NCBI RefSeq assembly: GCF_003122085.1
Contig: NZ_QEXV01000003.1
Coordinates: 62,001 to 126,000, forward strand
Length of the DNA stretch: 64,000 nt
DNA from: Marinicauda salina
Lineage (GTDB): Bacteria > Pseudomonadota > Alphaproteobacteria > Caulobacterales > Maricaulaceae
Direction of reading: 5' to 3'
In this document: piece by piece, positions 31,151 through 41,612 of the stretch
How positions within the stretch are numbered: the first letter of the stretch is position 1
Layout of the letters: every line of letters starts with the position of its first letter
The notes under the pieces: model-generated
Databases searched by the model: none
What the model was told of the DNA's origin: nothing
Seen by the model: only the letters and a program-made list of their open reading frames with translations
Translations under genes and position numbers: made by a program

Positions 31151-32172
31151 GTCTCGTCCTTGCTCCCGCGCTTGGCTGGGCGCCGCGCGCTTTCGCGCCT
31201 GATCCAGGCGACTTCCCGCATGAAGCGGGAGATCGGTTGGCCGGGCGATCCCGCCCAGGTCTCGCCGGCCGGCACGTCGCGCATGATAGCCGCATCCGCG
31301 GCGAGCCGCGCGTTCTCGCCGATGGAAAGGTGATCGGCCACGCCGACCCGGCCGCCGAACTGCACGCCGCGCCCGACGGTGACGCTGCCGGAGACCCCCG
31401 CGAAGGCGGCCATCACGGCGTGTTCGCCGACCTCCACGTTGTGGGCGATGTGGGAAAGATTGTCGATCCGGCAGCTGCGGCGCAGCACGGTGTCGATGAA
31501 CATGCCCCGGTCGACGGTGACGTTCGCGCCCAGCGTGACGTCGTCCTCGATGATCACGCGTCCCATGTGCGGCAGCGTGAACAGCGCGCCGTCGGCCTGG
31601 GCGAGCCCGAAGCCGGATTCGCCGATCACCGCGCCGGCGGATATCTCGCAGCCTTCGCCGATGAGGCAGAAGCCCAGCACGGCGCGCGCGCCGATGCGCG
31701 TGCCGCGCCCGACCGTCACGCCCGGACCGATCACCGCGCCGGGCCCGATCCATGCGCCTTCGGCGATCTCGGCGTCCGGCCCGATCGCGCAGCCCGGTCC
31801 GACGTCGGCGCCGTCGGCGATCCGCGCGTCGGGATGGATCAGGGCGTCGCCGAGATGACGCCGCGGGCGCACGATCAGCGGCGCGGCCTTCGCGAACGCC
31901 GTCTTCGGCGAGTCGTGGACGATGACCGCGGCGAGCCCGTCGAGGCGCGCCGCCAGGTCGGCCGGGCCGATGGCGACGCCGGCGGACGGCGCACGCCCGT
32001 CCTCCTCGATCGTGGTCAGGAAGAAGAGATCGCGCGCCTCGGCCGACGCCGGAGCGGCGACATTGTCGACGGGCGCGTCGCCGTCTCCGGCCACGCGCCC
32101 GTCGATCGCATCCGCGATCTCTGCGGCCGTCAGCGGGCCAAGCCGCTCGTAGAAGCGCGCATCGGCCCCCAT
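31147..32172 (-). CDS. lpxD: UDP-3-O-(3-hydroxyacyl)glucosamine N-acyltransferase
   Basis: A 341-residue protein: N-terminal uridine-binding domain ([20 protein letters not shown]) and a hexapeptide beta-helix ([50 protein letters not shown] with the catalytic His) and a short C-terminal helix ending in Lys/Arg. It adds the second acyl chain of lipid A. It follows ompH by 9 nt and overlaps fabZ by four. Confidence 0.97.
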   Translation of the reverse strand: MGADARFYERLGPLTAAEIADAIDGRVAGDGDAPVDNVAAPASAEARDLFFLTTIEEDGRAPSAGVAIGPADLAARLDGLAAVIVHDSPKTAFAKAAPLIVRPRRHLGDALIHPDARIADGADVGPGCAIGPDAEIAEGAWIGPGAVIGPGVTVGRGTRIGARAVLGFCLIGEGCEISAGAVIGESGFGLAQADGALFTLPHMGRVIIEDDVTLGANVTVDRGMFIDTVLRRSCRIDNLSHIAHNVEVGEHAVMAAFAGVSGSVTVGRGVQFGGRVGVADHLSIGENARLAADAAIMRDVPAGETWAGSPGQPISRFMREVAWIRRESARRPAKRGSKDET

Positions 32173-32181
32173 CGTTCCGCC

Positions 32182-32790
32182 CTACTGCTGCTGCTGACCT
32201 TGACCCTGCTCGGGCAGGCGCACGCGATTGACGGGCGTGGTCTGCATCTGCGCGTTCAGGCGCTCGATCGCCGTGTCGGTCACGTCGACCGCGTCATTGG
32301 CGTAGACGATCTGCGAGCGGTCCAGGAGCACGTTCGCGCCGCGCTCCTCGACGATCTGCTGAAGAATGCCCTGCAGCGCCTGGAGCACCGGCTGCATCGC
32401 GGCGCGCTCGGTCGCGACCAGCTCCTGCTGGCGGCGGCGGCGGGTCTGCTCGAACGCCGCGGCGTCCTGCTGAAGCTGCTGGATGCGCTGCATCAGGTCG
32501 GGACGGCCCTGGATGGCCTCCTGGCTGAGCGCCGAGGTTTCGGCGTTGAGCGCTTCGTTCTCCTGGGCGATCGGCTGACCGGCCGCTTCGAGTTCGGCCT
32601 GGATCTCGCCGCCGATGCGCTCGAGTTCGCTGGCGATGTGCTGGCCGACGGCGCTTTCGCGGAGGATGCGCTCCTCGCTCATGATGAGCACCTGCTGGGC
32701 CTGGGCGGCTGCGGAGAGCGCGACCCAGGCGGCGAGAGCGGCGATGAGGCCGAGACTGGCGGTCAGCGACCGGTTGAGAGTGCGTTGCAT
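32182..32790 (-). CDS. OmpH/Skp-family periplasmic chaperone
   Basis: A 202-residue protein with a signal peptide (SLTASLGLIAALAAWVALSAAAQAQ), then the Skp pattern: a short beta start (QVLIMSEERILRESAVGQ), long coiled-coil arms (ELERIGGEIQAELEAAGQ..., RRRRQQELVATERAAMQPVLQ) and a closing strand (GANVLLDRSQIVYAND). Ends in a Gln-rich tail. It holds unfolded outer-membrane proteins on their way to BamA, encoded 4 nt upstream. Confidence 0.9.
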   Translation of the reverse strand: MQRTLNRSLTASLGLIAALAAWVALSAAAQAQQVLIMSEERILRESAVGQHIASELERIGGEIQAELEAAGQPIAQENEALNAETSALSQEAIQGRPDLMQRIQQLQQDAAAFEQTRRRRQQELVATERAAMQPVLQALQGILQQIVEERGANVLLDRSQIVYANDAVDVTDTAIERLNAQMQTTPVNRVRLPEQGQGQQQQ

Positions 32791-32794
32791 AGCG

Positions 32795-35212
32795 TTAGAA
32801 CCCCGTTCTTGTGCTGAATCTGAAGAATTCGGCGCGATCGTAGTCTTCCCTCACGAGCGCATCCGCAAAGTCGAACTGCACCGGGCCGAACGGCGAATCC
32901 CAGAAGACGCTGAGCCCGGCGGACACGCGCGGGGACAGATCGTCCACGGTGAAGATGGCGTCCGCCGTGCCGTCGTCGACGATTTCGTCCTCGCCCGGAA
33001 GGAAGCCGAGCGTGCCGAATTCGGTGAAGACGCTGGCGCGGATTCCGTATTCCTCCGGAAGCGGCAGCGGGAAGCTGAATTCGACGGCGCCCTGGGCGTA
33101 GAAGTTGCCGCCCAGCGCATCGAGCGACCGGAACTGGTCGCCGTCCTCGAGCGGTTCTTCGCGGCGTTGCACGACGCGAGGCCCGATGCCGGCGGTCTCG
33201 AACCCGCGGAAGTTGTTGCCTCCACGGAAGAAACGGTCGTTGATCCGGGCGGAGTCGCCGCCCCAGGAATACAGCAAGCCGGTCTCTCCGGTGACGCTGA
33301 ACACGAAGTCGTCCCTGAAGACGCTCTGGTACACCCCGCCCTGCAGTTCAGAGCGGACATAGCGAACATCACCGCCGAATCCGGCGATATCTTGACTGAA
33401 GACGAGCCGGAATCCGTCGGACGGCCGGGCGTAGTTGTTCACGCGGTTCCAGGCGAGCGAGTAGCCGAGCAGCGATGTCACCCGGTCGCCCGACGCGCGC
33501 AGGATCGACGAGGACACCCCGCCGAAGGTTCGAACCTCGTCGTTACGCAAGGTATAGCTCACGCTCGACTGGACCGAGCGCGTCAGGGGGAAGCTCGCCC
33601 GCAGCGTCGCGCCCGTCGAGGAGGTCCGGAAGGAGGCCTCGCGCGAGAAGTCGGATTCGATCCGGAAGATGTCGAAGCCCGCGCTCAGGTTTCGGTCGAG
33701 GAAGCGCGGTTCGGTGAATCGGATATCGATCTGCTCGCGACGCGAGCTCGCCGAGACCCGCAGGCGGAGGAACTGGCCGCGGCCGCGGAGATTGCGCTCG
33801 GAGATCGAGAAATCGACGAGGAAGGATTCCGTCGAGGAGAAGCCGGCGCCGAATGCGAGCTCGCCCGTGGGCTGCTCGGTGACGCTGACCTCGACCCGGG
33901 CCCGGTCCTGCGACGAGCCCTGCACGGGCTCGATCGAGACTTCCTCGAAGAAGCCCAGCCGGTTGACGCGGCGCTCGGACGAGTTGAGCAGCGCCTGGTT
34001 GAACGGATCGCCCTCTACGAGGTCGAGTTCGCGACGGATCACGCGATCGAGCGTGCGCGTGTTCCCGACGATGTCGATGCGCTCGATATAGACGCGCGGC
34101 GTCTCGTTGATGACGTACTCGACGTCGACCGTCCGTTCCTCGCGATTGGTCGTCACCCGCGGGCGAATGTCGACGAAGGCGTAGCCGGCCGCGCCCGCGG
34201 CGAAGGTCAGCGTCTCGATCGAATCCTCGATCTGGCTGCCGACATAGAGCTCGCCGGGCTGCGTCGCCACGACCTGCGCCAGGCGCTCGCCGTCGAGATC
34301 GGGGATCTCGGTGGTGACGGTGATGTCGCCGAACTCGTAGCGCCGCCCCTCCTCCATCGTGAACGTGATGTAGAAGCCGGACTGGTCGGGGGTCAGCTCC
34401 GCGACGGCGGAGACGATGCGGAAGTCGGCGTAGCCGCGATCGGCGTAGAACTGGCGAAGCTGCTCGCGGTCGAATTCGAGCCGGTCGGGATCGTAATTGT
34501 CGTTCGACGACAGGAAGCGCCACCACCGCGCTTCCGTGGTGACGATCTGGCGGCGGAGCTGGCGGTCCGAGAACGCCTCGTTGCCGATGAAGCTGATCCG
34601 CCGGACGCTCGTCACCGGGCCTTCGGATATCTCGTAGACGAGATCGACCCGGTTCTGGTCGAGCTCGACGATCTTGGGCTCGACCTGCGCGGCGAACCGG
34701 CCGGAGCGGCGGTAGACCTCGAGGATCCGCTGGACGTCCGACTGAACGCGGGCGCGGGTGAACACCGCCCGCGGCTGCAGCTCGGTCTCCTCGGTGATCT
34801 TGTCGTCGTCAATCGCGCGGTTTCCGTCGAGGATCACGCGGTTGATGATCGGGTTCTCCTCGACCGCGATGATCATGTTGGGACCGTCGATGGCGATGCG
34901 GACGTCGGAGAAAAGCCCCGTGCCGTAAAGGGTCTGGATCGAAAGGTTGATCAGGCGCGGATTGGGAACGTCGCCCGGCTGGATGAGCAGATAGGACAGG
35001 ATCGTGTCGGCTTCGACGCGCTGATTGCCCTCGACCAGGACCTGCAGGATCGGCCGCTGCGCGCTTTGCCCCGTCGACACCGCCTGTCCGGCGGCCTGCC
35101 CCGCGCCCTGTTGCGCCGGCGGTTCCGCTGCGGGCTCCTGGCCGCGCGCCGGAACGGCCGCAATCATCAAGGCGGCGAGGACCGCCAACACCAAACGGTA
35201 GGTCGCTGTCAT
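32795..35212 (-). CDS. bamA: outer membrane protein assembly factor BamA
   Basis: An 805-residue protein with a signal peptide (LVLAVLAALMIAAVPARGQ), a Pro/Ala/Gln-rich spacer, five POTRA domains (first begins ILQVLVEGNQRVEADTILSY; fifth has VYIERIDIVGNTRTLDRVIRRELDLVEGDPF), and a C-terminal beta-barrel that contains the Omp85 lid-lock-type motif (GGNNFRGFETAGIGPR) and ends in Phe (FFRFSTRTGF). It folds and inserts outer-membrane proteins. Placed between rseP and ompH/lpx, the near-universal order. Confidence 0.98.
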   Translation of the reverse strand: MTATYRLVLAVLAALMIAAVPARGQEPAAEPPAQQGAGQAAGQAVSTGQSAQRPILQVLVEGNQRVEADTILSYLLIQPGDVPNPRLINLSIQTLYGTGLFSDVRIAIDGPNMIIAVEENPIINRVILDGNRAIDDDKITEETELQPRAVFTRARVQSDVQRILEVYRRSGRFAAQVEPKIVELDQNRVDLVYEISEGPVTSVRRISFIGNEAFSDRQLRRQIVTTEARWWRFLSSNDNYDPDRLEFDREQLRQFYADRGYADFRIVSAVAELTPDQSGFYITFTMEEGRRYEFGDITVTTEIPDLDGERLAQVVATQPGELYVGSQIEDSIETLTFAAGAAGYAFVDIRPRVTTNREERTVDVEYVINETPRVYIERIDIVGNTRTLDRVIRRELDLVEGDPFNQALLNSSERRVNRLGFFEEVSIEPVQGSSQDRARVEVSVTEQPTGELAFGAGFSSTESFLVDFSISERNLRGRGQFLRLRVSASSRREQIDIRFTEPRFLDRNLSAGFDIFRIESDFSREASFRTSSTGATLRASFPLTRSVQSSVSYTLRNDEVRTFGGVSSSILRASGDRVTSLLGYSLAWNRVNNYARPSDGFRLVFSQDIAGFGGDVRYVRSELQGGVYQSVFRDDFVFSVTGETGLLYSWGGDSARINDRFFRGGNNFRGFETAGIGPRVVQRREEPLEDGDQFRSLDALGGNFYAQGAVEFSFPLPLPEEYGIRASVFTEFGTLGFLPGEDEIVDDGTADAIFTVDDLSPRVSAGLSVFWDSPFGPVQFDFADALVREDYDRAEFFRFSTRTGF

Positions 35213-35245
35213 GAACGCCTCTGTCCCTCGCCCGGCCGCGTGCGG

Positions 35246-36442
35246 CTAGGAAAACAAACCCCGCAAATAACTTACATCGTTCCAGGTGGCCACAAAGAGC
35301 ATTCCCAGAACGAGCGCAAGGCCGATCCGGAACCCCGCCGCCTGCAGGGCGGGGCTCGGCGGCCGCTGCGCAACGGCCTCGTAGGCGTAATACACAAGGT
35401 GGCCGCCGTCGAGGACCGGGATGGGGAGAAGGTTCATCAGACCGAGCGCCACGGACAACAGGCCGGCGAGCGTCACGAGGCCGAGAACGAGCGCCAGGAC
35501 GCGATCGCCCGCGGCCGGCGCGGCGCCGCCCGACGCTCCCCCGTCGACGGCCTGATTGGCGATCTGGCCGGCGGTCGTGGCGATTCCCAGAGGGCCGTTG
35601 ATGTGCTCGACCGAGGCGCGTCCGGTCACCAGGCGGCCGATATAGTCGAGGATCATGCCCGTGATCTCGGCGGTCCGGCGCACGCCGTAGGCCGGCGCCT
35701 CGATGACGGAATAGCGGCGATAGGCGAGCTCCGCATCCGGAGACAACCCGACGCCGAGAAAGCCCATGGCGCGCTCCCCGCCGAGCCCGTCCTCGCGCAT
35801 CTGGCGCTGGGGCTCGGCGACCAGTTCGAGCTCGCGCCCGTCGCGGTCCACGAGGAAACGCATGGTCTGGCCGGCGCGGATATAGACGCTTTCGGTGATG
35901 TCGGTGAAGGAGCGCACCGGCGCGCCGTCGATCTCGAGGACGCGGTCGCCCGGCTGGAAGCCGGCGGCCTCGGCCGCCGAGTCCTCGATGACCGTTCCGA
36001 TCAACGGCTCGGCGCTCACCTCGCCGCGGGCCGCGCCGAGAACGGCGAACACCGCGATCGCGAGCACGAAATTCGCCGCGGGTCCGGCGAGCACGATCAG
36101 GGCGCGCTGCCAGACCGGCTTGAAATGGAACACGGTGTCGGCGTCACCGTGGGCGTCGCGCGCCTGCTCGAGCGCGGCGCGATCCGGCGCGCTCGCGGCG
36201 TTCTCGTCGCCGCGGAACTTGACGAAGCCGCCCAGCGGCAGCGCGGAGATGCGCCAGCGCGTCCCCTGCCCGTCCCGCCACTCGGCCAGCACCGGCCCGA
36301 ATCCGATGGAGAACGCTTCGGCGTGAACGCCGAACAGCCGCCCGACGCCATAGTGACCCAGCTCGTGGATGACGATCACGAAGGAGATCACCGCCACGAA
36401 GGCGAACAGGCTGAGCAGGCCGGAGCCGAGCAGATCGATCAT
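35246..36442 (-). CDS. rseP: site-2 metalloprotease RseP
   Basis: A 398-residue inner-membrane M50 protease from ATG 36442. The zinc site HELGH is in VISFVIVIHELGHYGVGRLF; a PDZ domain lies around residues 130-210 (GTVIEDSAAEAAGFQPGDRVLEIDG); the third metal ligand is in NLLPIPVLDGGHLVYYAYE. It cleaves membrane-bound anti-sigma factors and signal-peptide remnants. One PDZ domain is clear and a second is not. The longer upstream in-frame region belongs to dxr and was excluded. Confidence 0.97.
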   Translation of the reverse strand: MIDLLGSGLLSLFAFVAVISFVIVIHELGHYGVGRLFGVHAEAFSIGFGPVLAEWRDGQGTRWRISALPLGGFVKFRGDENAASAPDRAALEQARDAHGDADTVFHFKPVWQRALIVLAGPAANFVLAIAVFAVLGAARGEVSAEPLIGTVIEDSAAEAAGFQPGDRVLEIDGAPVRSFTDITESVYIRAGQTMRFLVDRDGRELELVAEPQRQMREDGLGGERAMGFLGVGLSPDAELAYRRYSVIEAPAYGVRRTAEITGMILDYIGRLVTGRASVEHINGPLGIATTAGQIANQAVDGGASGGAAPAAGDRVLALVLGLVTLAGLLSVALGLMNLLPIPVLDGGHLVYYAYEAVAQRPPSPALQAAGFRIGLALVLGMLFVATWNDVSYLRGLFS

Positions 36443-36491
36443 GTCACACCCCTCAGGCGGTCCGATGCCGCCGACTTGATGAGACGCAGGC

Positions 36492-37682
36492 TCACCCCCT
36501 CCTGCGAGCCGTGCGCGCGATGGCGTCCCGGGCGAAGGTCCGCCCGGTCCCGTCGGCCTCGAAGACCGCCTCGAAATCGGCCGGTTCCGCGCCGTCCAGC
36601 CCCTCACGCAAGGCGCGTTCCAGAGCCTCAGAAACCGTCGACGGGATGTCAAGAAAGCCGATCCGGCGCTCGAGGAAGGCGCTCACCGCGATCTCGTTGG
36701 CCGCATTGAAGATCGCCGGCAGCGCGCCGCCGGAGTCCGCGGCCATGCGCGCCAGCGCCAGGGCGGGAAAGCGCTCCGCGTCGGGCGCCTCGAAGGTGAG
36801 CCGGCCCAGCTTCGCGAGATCCAGGCGTTCGACCGGCGTCTCGATCCGGCGCGGCCAGGCCAGCGCGTGCGCGATCGGCGTGCGCATGTCGGGCGCGCCC
36901 AGCTGGGCGAGCAGTCCGCCGTCGATGTGCTCGACGAGGCCGTGGACGATGGATTCGGGATGCACCAGCACGTCGACGCGCGTCTGCGGCAGATCGAACA
37001 GATGGCAGGCCTCGATGATCTCGAGGCCCTTGTTCATCATCGTCGCGGAATCGATCGAGATCTTCGCGCCCATCTCCCAGGTCGGATGGGCGAGCGCGGC
37101 TTCCGGCGTGGCCGCGGCCATCGCCTCGCGCGTGGCGGTCCGGAACGGGCCGCCCGACGCGGTGAGGATGATCCGGCGCAGCTCGGCCGGCTTCGAGTCG
37201 TCGAGCGCCTGGAAGACGGCGTTGTGCTCGGAATCGACGGGCAGCAGCGTCGCGCCGCATTCCCGCGCCGTCTCCATGAACAGCCGGCCGGCGCAGACGA
37301 GCGCCTCCTTGTTGGCGAAGGCGACGACGGCGCCCCGGCGCACGCCCTCCAGCGTCGGGCGGAGGCCGGCGGCGCCGACGATGGCGGCCATCATCCAGTC
37401 GGCCGGCATGGCCGCAGCCTCGAGCACCGCGCCCTCGCCGGCGGCCGCGCGGATCCCGGTTCCCGCAAGGGCGTCGGAAAGCGCGTCGCCGGCGGCGGAA
37501 TCGGCCACGGCGGCGAACTCGGCGTCGAAGCGCCGGGCGAGCGCGGCCAGCTCGGAGGCGTTCGAGTTGGCGGTGAGCGCGACGACGTCGAACGTTCCCT
37601 CCGGCGCGCGCGCGATCAGGTCGAGCGTGGCGCGCCCGACGGAGCCGGTCGCGCCGAGGATGGTGACGCGGCGGGGGCTCAC
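36492..37682 (-). CDS. dxr: 1-deoxy-D-xylulose-5-phosphate reductoisomerase
   Basis: A 396-residue enzyme from GTG 37682 that overlaps cdsA by GTGA. NADPH-binding motif VTILGATGSVGRATLDLI at the N-terminus; metal/substrate residues in LLPVDSEHNAVFQAL, ILTASGGPFRTA, HPTWEMGAKISIDSATMMNK and FNAANEIAVSAFL. It commits DXP to the MEP isoprenoid route, whose product feeds UppS two genes upstream. Confidence 0.98.
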   Translation of the reverse strand: MSPRRVTILGATGSVGRATLDLIARAPEGTFDVVALTANSNASELAALARRFDAEFAAVADSAAGDALSDALAGTGIRAAAGEGAVLEAAAMPADWMMAAIVGAAGLRPTLEGVRRGAVVAFANKEALVCAGRLFMETARECGATLLPVDSEHNAVFQALDDSKPAELRRIILTASGGPFRTATREAMAAATPEAALAHPTWEMGAKISIDSATMMNKGLEIIEACHLFDLPQTRVDVLVHPESIVHGLVEHIDGGLLAQLGAPDMRTPIAHALAWPRRIETPVERLDLAKLGRLTFEAPDAERFPALALARMAADSGGALPAIFNAANEIAVSAFLERRIGFLDIPSTVSEALERALREGLDGAEPADFEAVFEADGTGRTFARDAIARTARRRG

Positions 37683-38527
37683 CACCCGCCTCCGGGCCAG
37701 CCCTGGGGCGAGGCCGCCGTCCAGGCCGCGGCGACCAAGGTGGCCAGCATCAGCGCGTCGACGCGGTCGAGCACGCCGCCATGACCCGGGATGAGCGTGC
37801 CCGCGTCCTTCACGCCGAAGCGCCGTTTGCACAGGGACATCACGAGGTCCCCAATCACCGCAGCGGCGGCGGTGGGTACCGCGACGATGCAGGCGTGACC
37901 GACATCGAAGCCGAAGCCGGCCGCGACCAGGCCGCCCGCCGCCGCGCCGGCGGCGAGCCCCGCCGCCAGCCCGGTCCACGTCTTGTTGGGGCTGGCCGCG
38001 GGCAGCAGCTTCCAGCCGCCGATCCAGGTGCCGGCGAGATAGGCGAAGGTGTCGGCCGACCATACGACCGCCAGCAGGTAGACCACCGCGACCAGCCCGC
38101 CGGCCTCGGCCATGCGCAGGCTGACCAGCGCGGCCGCGGCGGCGGCGACATAGGCCACGCCGGCGAACGCCTCCCAGGCGCGCCCCCGCGGCGCCCGGTC
38201 GAAGGCCGCCCCGGCGGCGCCGGCGAGCACCCAGACCGCGGTGTAGGCATAGGCGTCCTGGGCGGCGAGCAGCGCGGCGCCCACCGCCGTCCCGGTCGCC
38301 GTGGCGAAGGCGCGCGGCGGCGCGGCCTTGTCCGACATCCGCACCCATTCCCACGCCATGGCCGCGGCGAAGGCGGCCACGAACATCGCGAAGAGATGGC
38401 CGCCGGCGAAGACGAGCCCGATCGCGATCGGCGCGAGCACGAGCGCCGACAGGACCCGTCTTCCGAAGACCGGATCGCGGGCAGCCCGGCGGCCGGGCGC
38501 CGCCTCAGACATGACTGAGACCGCCAT
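37679..38527 (-). CDS. cdsA: phosphatidate cytidylyltransferase
   Basis: A 282-residue multi-pass membrane enzyme making CDP-diacylglycerol from CTP and phosphatidate. The C-terminal CDS signature is clear: [20 protein letters not shown] and [31 protein letters not shown]. Start at ATG 38527, which overlaps the uppS 3' end; an ATG five codons later (38512) is an equal candidate. Coupled to both neighbours. Confidence 0.97.
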   Translation of the reverse strand: MAVSVMSEAAPGRRAARDPVFGRRVLSALVLAPIAIGLVFAGGHLFAMFVAAFAAAMAWEWVRMSDKAAPPRAFATATGTAVGAALLAAQDAYAYTAVWVLAGAAGAAFDRAPRGRAWEAFAGVAYVAAAAAALVSLRMAEAGGLVAVVYLLAVVWSADTFAYLAGTWIGGWKLLPAASPNKTWTGLAAGLAAGAAAGGLVAAGFGFDVGHACIVAVPTAAAAVIGDLVMSLCKRRFGVKDAGTLIPGHGGVLDRVDALMLATLVAAAWTAASPQGWPGGGW

Positions 38528-39224
38528 AGCGGCGCTCGCGGCCGCGATAGTCCTCGATCGCGGCCTCGAGATGCTCGCGCGAGAAATCCGGCCACAGCAC
38601 GTCCATGAAGATCAGCTCGGCGTAGGCGGCCTGCCACAGCATGAAGTTCGACAGCCGGCGCTCGCCGCTGGTGCGGATGAGCATGTCGGGATCGGGCAGG
38701 CTCGCCGTGTCGAGATGGGCCGCGAAGCCGTCCTCGTCGAGATCGGCGAGATCGCCTCCGTCCGCGGCGGCGCGCACGGCGGCGCGGACGATCTCGTCGC
38801 GACCGCCGTAATTGAACGCGATCGTCAGGTTGAAGCGCGTGTTCTCCGCCGTCCGCGACTCGGCGTCCCGGATGATGTCGAGGATGTCGGCGGACAGCCC
38901 TTCGCGCCGTCCGATCACGCGCACGCGGACGCCCTCCGCGACCAGCCGGTCGAGATCGGCGGCGACGAAACGCTTCAGAAGCGCGAACAGCGCGTCGACC
39001 TCCTCGGCGGGGCGACGCCAGTTCTCGGTCGAGAAGCCGAAAAGCGTGAGATGGGTGAGCCCCAGGTCGCCGGCGGCGCGCACCGCGCCGCGCACGGCCT
39101 CGACGCCCTGGCGATGGCCGAACGCCCGCGGCTTGCCGCGCGCGGCGGCCCAGCGGCCATTGCCGTCCATGATGATCGCCACGTGGCGGGGCGGCGCGCG
39201 GCGCGCTTCGGATTGCGTCGCCAT
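38505..39224 (-). CDS. uppS: undecaprenyl diphosphate synthase (cis-isoprenyl transferase)
   Basis: A 239-residue enzyme: [20 protein letters not shown] with the catalytic Asp, [36 protein letters not shown] and [21 protein letters not shown]. It builds the C55 carrier for peptidoglycan and O-antigen. Part of frr-uppS-cdsA-dxr. Confidence 0.98.
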   Translation of the reverse strand: MATQSEARRAPPRHVAIIMDGNGRWAAARGKPRAFGHRQGVEAVRGAVRAAGDLGLTHLTLFGFSTENWRRPAEEVDALFALLKRFVAADLDRLVAEGVRVRVIGRREGLSADILDIIRDAESRTAENTRFNLTIAFNYGGRDEIVRAAVRAAADGGDLADLDEDGFAAHLDTASLPDPDMLIRTSGERRLSNFMLWQAAYAELIFMDVLWPDFSREHLEAAIEDYRGRERRYGGLSHV

Positions 39225-39255
39225 GTCCGGCCTCCCTGCCGCGGTCCGCGCGGCG

Positions 39256-39813
39256 TCAGACCTTCGTGATCTCGTCCTGCTTGTGCTTGAGCAGATCGTC
39301 GATCGTCTCGATGCGTTCGTCGGTCAGCTTCTGGACCTGGTCGGCGAGCTTCTTGTGCTCGTCCTCGCTGATCTCGTTGTCCTTCTCGAGCCGCTTGAGC
39401 GCGTCCATGCCGTCGCGGCGGACATTGCGCACCGCGACGCGGGCCTGCTCGGCGTAGGACCCCGCCGTGCGCGCCAGCTCGGCGCGGCGCTCCTCGTTGA
39501 GCGGCGGGATCGGGATGCGGATCAGCCCGCCCTCGACGACGGGGTTGAGGCCGAGCGAGGAATTGCGGATCGCCTTGTCGACGGCCGGCGCGAGGCTCTG
39601 GTCCCAGACCTGGACCGAGATCATCCGCGCCTCGGGCGTTGTGATCGTGCCCAGCTGGTTGATCGGCGTCGGCGTTCCGTAGGCCTCCACCTTGATCGGA
39701 TCGAGCAGCGAGACGTGCGCCCGGCCGGTCCTGAGGCCCGAGAATTCCGTCTTCAGCGAGTCCACGGCGCCGTCCATGCGCCGCTTGATGTCGTTGATGT
39801 CGAAATCGGCCAT
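39256..39813 (-). CDS. frr: ribosome recycling factor
   Basis: A 185-residue protein beginning [20 protein letters not shown], with [43 protein letters not shown] and the C-terminal helices ([39 protein letters not shown]). It splits post-termination ribosomes with EF-G. Full length. Confidence 0.98.
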   Translation of the reverse strand: MADFDINDIKRRMDGAVDSLKTEFSGLRTGRAHVSLLDPIKVEAYGTPTPINQLGTITTPEARMISVQVWDQSLAPAVDKAIRNSSLGLNPVVEGGLIRIPIPPLNEERRAELARTAGSYAEQARVAVRNVRRDGMDALKRLEKDNEISEDEHKKLADQVQKLTDERIETIDDLLKHKQDEITKV

Positions 39814-39851
39814 CGTCGTGTCATCTCCCCTAAGCGGCGCCCGGCGCCGAG

Positions 39852-40601
39852 TCAGTCTCCGCCGACCACGGTGCAGCGGCCATCGCCGTTGAGCACGCGC
39901 GCCAGACCGCCCTGCTCGCGGATATTGAACACCACGATCGGGATCTGGTTGTCACGCATGAGCGACACCGCGGAGGCGTCCATAACCTTCAAGTTCTTTG
40001 CAAGGACATCGGTGTAAGTCAGGGACTCGAAACGCTTCGCGTCAGGCGCCTCATTGGGGTCGGCGTCATAGACGCCATCGACGTTCGTGCCCTTGAACAG
40101 CGCGTTGCAGCCCATCTCCGCGGCCCGCAGCGCGGCGGCCGTGTCCGTGGTGAAGAAGGGATTGCCCGTGCCCGCGGCGAAGATCACCACGCGGCCCTTC
40201 TCCATGTGCCGGATGGCGCGGCGGCGGATATAGGGCTCGCACACCGTCGTCATCGGGATCGCCGACTGGACGCGCGTCGACACGCCGACGCGCTCGAGCG
40301 CGGTCTGCATCGCCAGCGCGTTCATCACCGTGGCGAGCATGCCCATGTAGTCGGCGGCGGCCCGGTCCATGCCGCGCGCGGCGGCGGACAGCCCGCGGAA
40401 GATGTTGCCCCCGCCGATGACCAGGCAGATCTCGTAGCCCGCCTCGACGGCGTCGCCGATCTCTTGCGCGACGCGGTCGGCGGTCTCGATGTCGATGCCG
40501 TAGGCCTGGTCGCCCATCAGCGCCTCGCCGGAAATCTTGAGCAGGACCCGGCGATACGGGCCCGGCGGATCTCCGGCGGAGGGCTGATCGGCGTCAGTCA
40601 C
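39852..40601 (-). CDS. pyrH: uridylate kinase
   Basis: A 249-residue amino-acid-kinase-fold enzyme: [77 protein letters not shown] and [13 protein letters not shown]. It phosphorylates UMP. It sits between tsf and frr as in most bacteria. Confidence 0.98.
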   Translation of the reverse strand: MTDADQPSAGDPPGPYRRVLLKISGEALMGDQAYGIDIETADRVAQEIGDAVEAGYEICLVIGGGNIFRGLSAAARGMDRAAADYMGMLATVMNALAMQTALERVGVSTRVQSAIPMTTVCEPYIRRRAIRHMEKGRVVIFAAGTGNPFFTTDTAAALRAAEMGCNALFKGTNVDGVYDADPNEAPDAKRFESLTYTDVLAKNLKVMDASAVSLMRDNQIPIVVFNIREQGGLARVLNGDGRCTVVGGD

Positions 40602-40640
40602 GGTTCGCGCGTCTCCTGGCGTCGGGCCGGCGGTTATCGT

Positions 40641-41582
40641 TCAGCCGCGCGCGGCGGCGGCGACTTCGGCGGCGAAGTCCTCGTCCTTCTTCTCGACGCC
40701 CTCGCCGAGCTCCATGCGGACGAAGCCGGTGCACTCGATCGGCGCGCCGACATCGGCCTCGGCGGCCTTGAGCGCCTGCTCGACCGTGTTGTCGGGATCG
40801 AGCACGAAGGCCTGATTGAGCAACACGACCTCTTCGTAGAACTTGCGCAGCCGGCCTTCGACCATCTTCTCGATGATGTTCTCCGGCTTGCCCGAGGCGC
40901 GCGCCTGGTCGGACAGCACGTCGCGCTCCTTCTGGACCACCGCCGGGTCGAGATCGTCGACCGACAGCGCCAGCGGCGCCGCCGGCGAGGCCGCGGCGAC
41001 GTGCATGGCGACCTTGCGGCCGAGCTCGGCGAGCTTGGCCTTGTCGCCCTCGGACTTCAGCGCGACGATCACCCCGATCTTGCCCATGCCCTCGGCGGCG
41101 GCGTTGTGGACATAGGTTGAAACCACACCCGGATCGACGGCGAGCGCGGCGGCGCGGCGCAGCGTCATGTTCTCGCCGATCTGGGCGATCAGGTCGGTGA
41201 GCGTGTCGGCGACCGACTTGCCGCCGCTGGTCTGGGCGGCCGACAGCGCCTCTATGTCGGCGGCGTCGATGGCGAGCTCGGCGATCTCGGAAGCCGCCTT
41301 CTGGAACAGCTCGTTGCGGGCGACGAAGTCGGTTTCGGAGTTCACCTCGACGGCCGCGGCGGCCATGCCCGCGCCGCGCTCGGCCGACGCGACGGCGACC
41401 AGGCCCTCGGCGGTGACGCGGTCGGCCTTCTTGGCGGCCTTCGACAGGCCCTTCTTGCGCAGCCAGTCGACGGCGGCCTCGACGTCGCCATCGGTCTCGG
41501 CGAGCGCCTTCTTGCAGTCCATCATGCCCGCGCCGGTCTTCTCGCGCAGGTCCTTCACCAGAGCGGCGGTGATTTCGGCCAT
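40641..41582 (-). CDS. tsf: elongation factor Ts
   Basis: A 313-residue protein: UBA-like N-terminus [20 protein letters not shown] and [20 protein letters not shown], then [17 protein letters not shown] (EF-Tu contact, TDFV motif), and the core and dimerisation domains. It exchanges GDP on EF-Tu. It follows rpsB by 30 nt. Confidence 0.98.
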   Translation of the reverse strand: MAEITAALVKDLREKTGAGMMDCKKALAETDGDVEAAVDWLRKKGLSKAAKKADRVTAEGLVAVASAERGAGMAAAAVEVNSETDFVARNELFQKAASEIAELAIDAADIEALSAAQTSGGKSVADTLTDLIAQIGENMTLRRAAALAVDPGVVSTYVHNAAAEGMGKIGVIVALKSEGDKAKLAELGRKVAMHVAAASPAAPLALSVDDLDPAVVQKERDVLSDQARASGKPENIIEKMVEGRLRKFYEEVVLLNQAFVLDPDNTVEQALKAAEADVGAPIECTGFVRMELGEGVEKKDEDFAAEVAAAARG

Positions 41583-41612
41583 GGGGAGGTCTCCTTGGTT
41601 CGCGCGCCGGCG

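Noticed and set aside
32615-36709. Very long open frame on the plus strand opposite ompH, bamA and rseP (over 1300 codons)
   Set aside because: It is antisense to three clearly conserved genes, is rich in Arg/Asp/His as expected from the complement of GC-rich codons, and has no domain or ribosome binding site that I can see. The same holds for the other long plus-strand frames across dnaE, nuoL and lolC.
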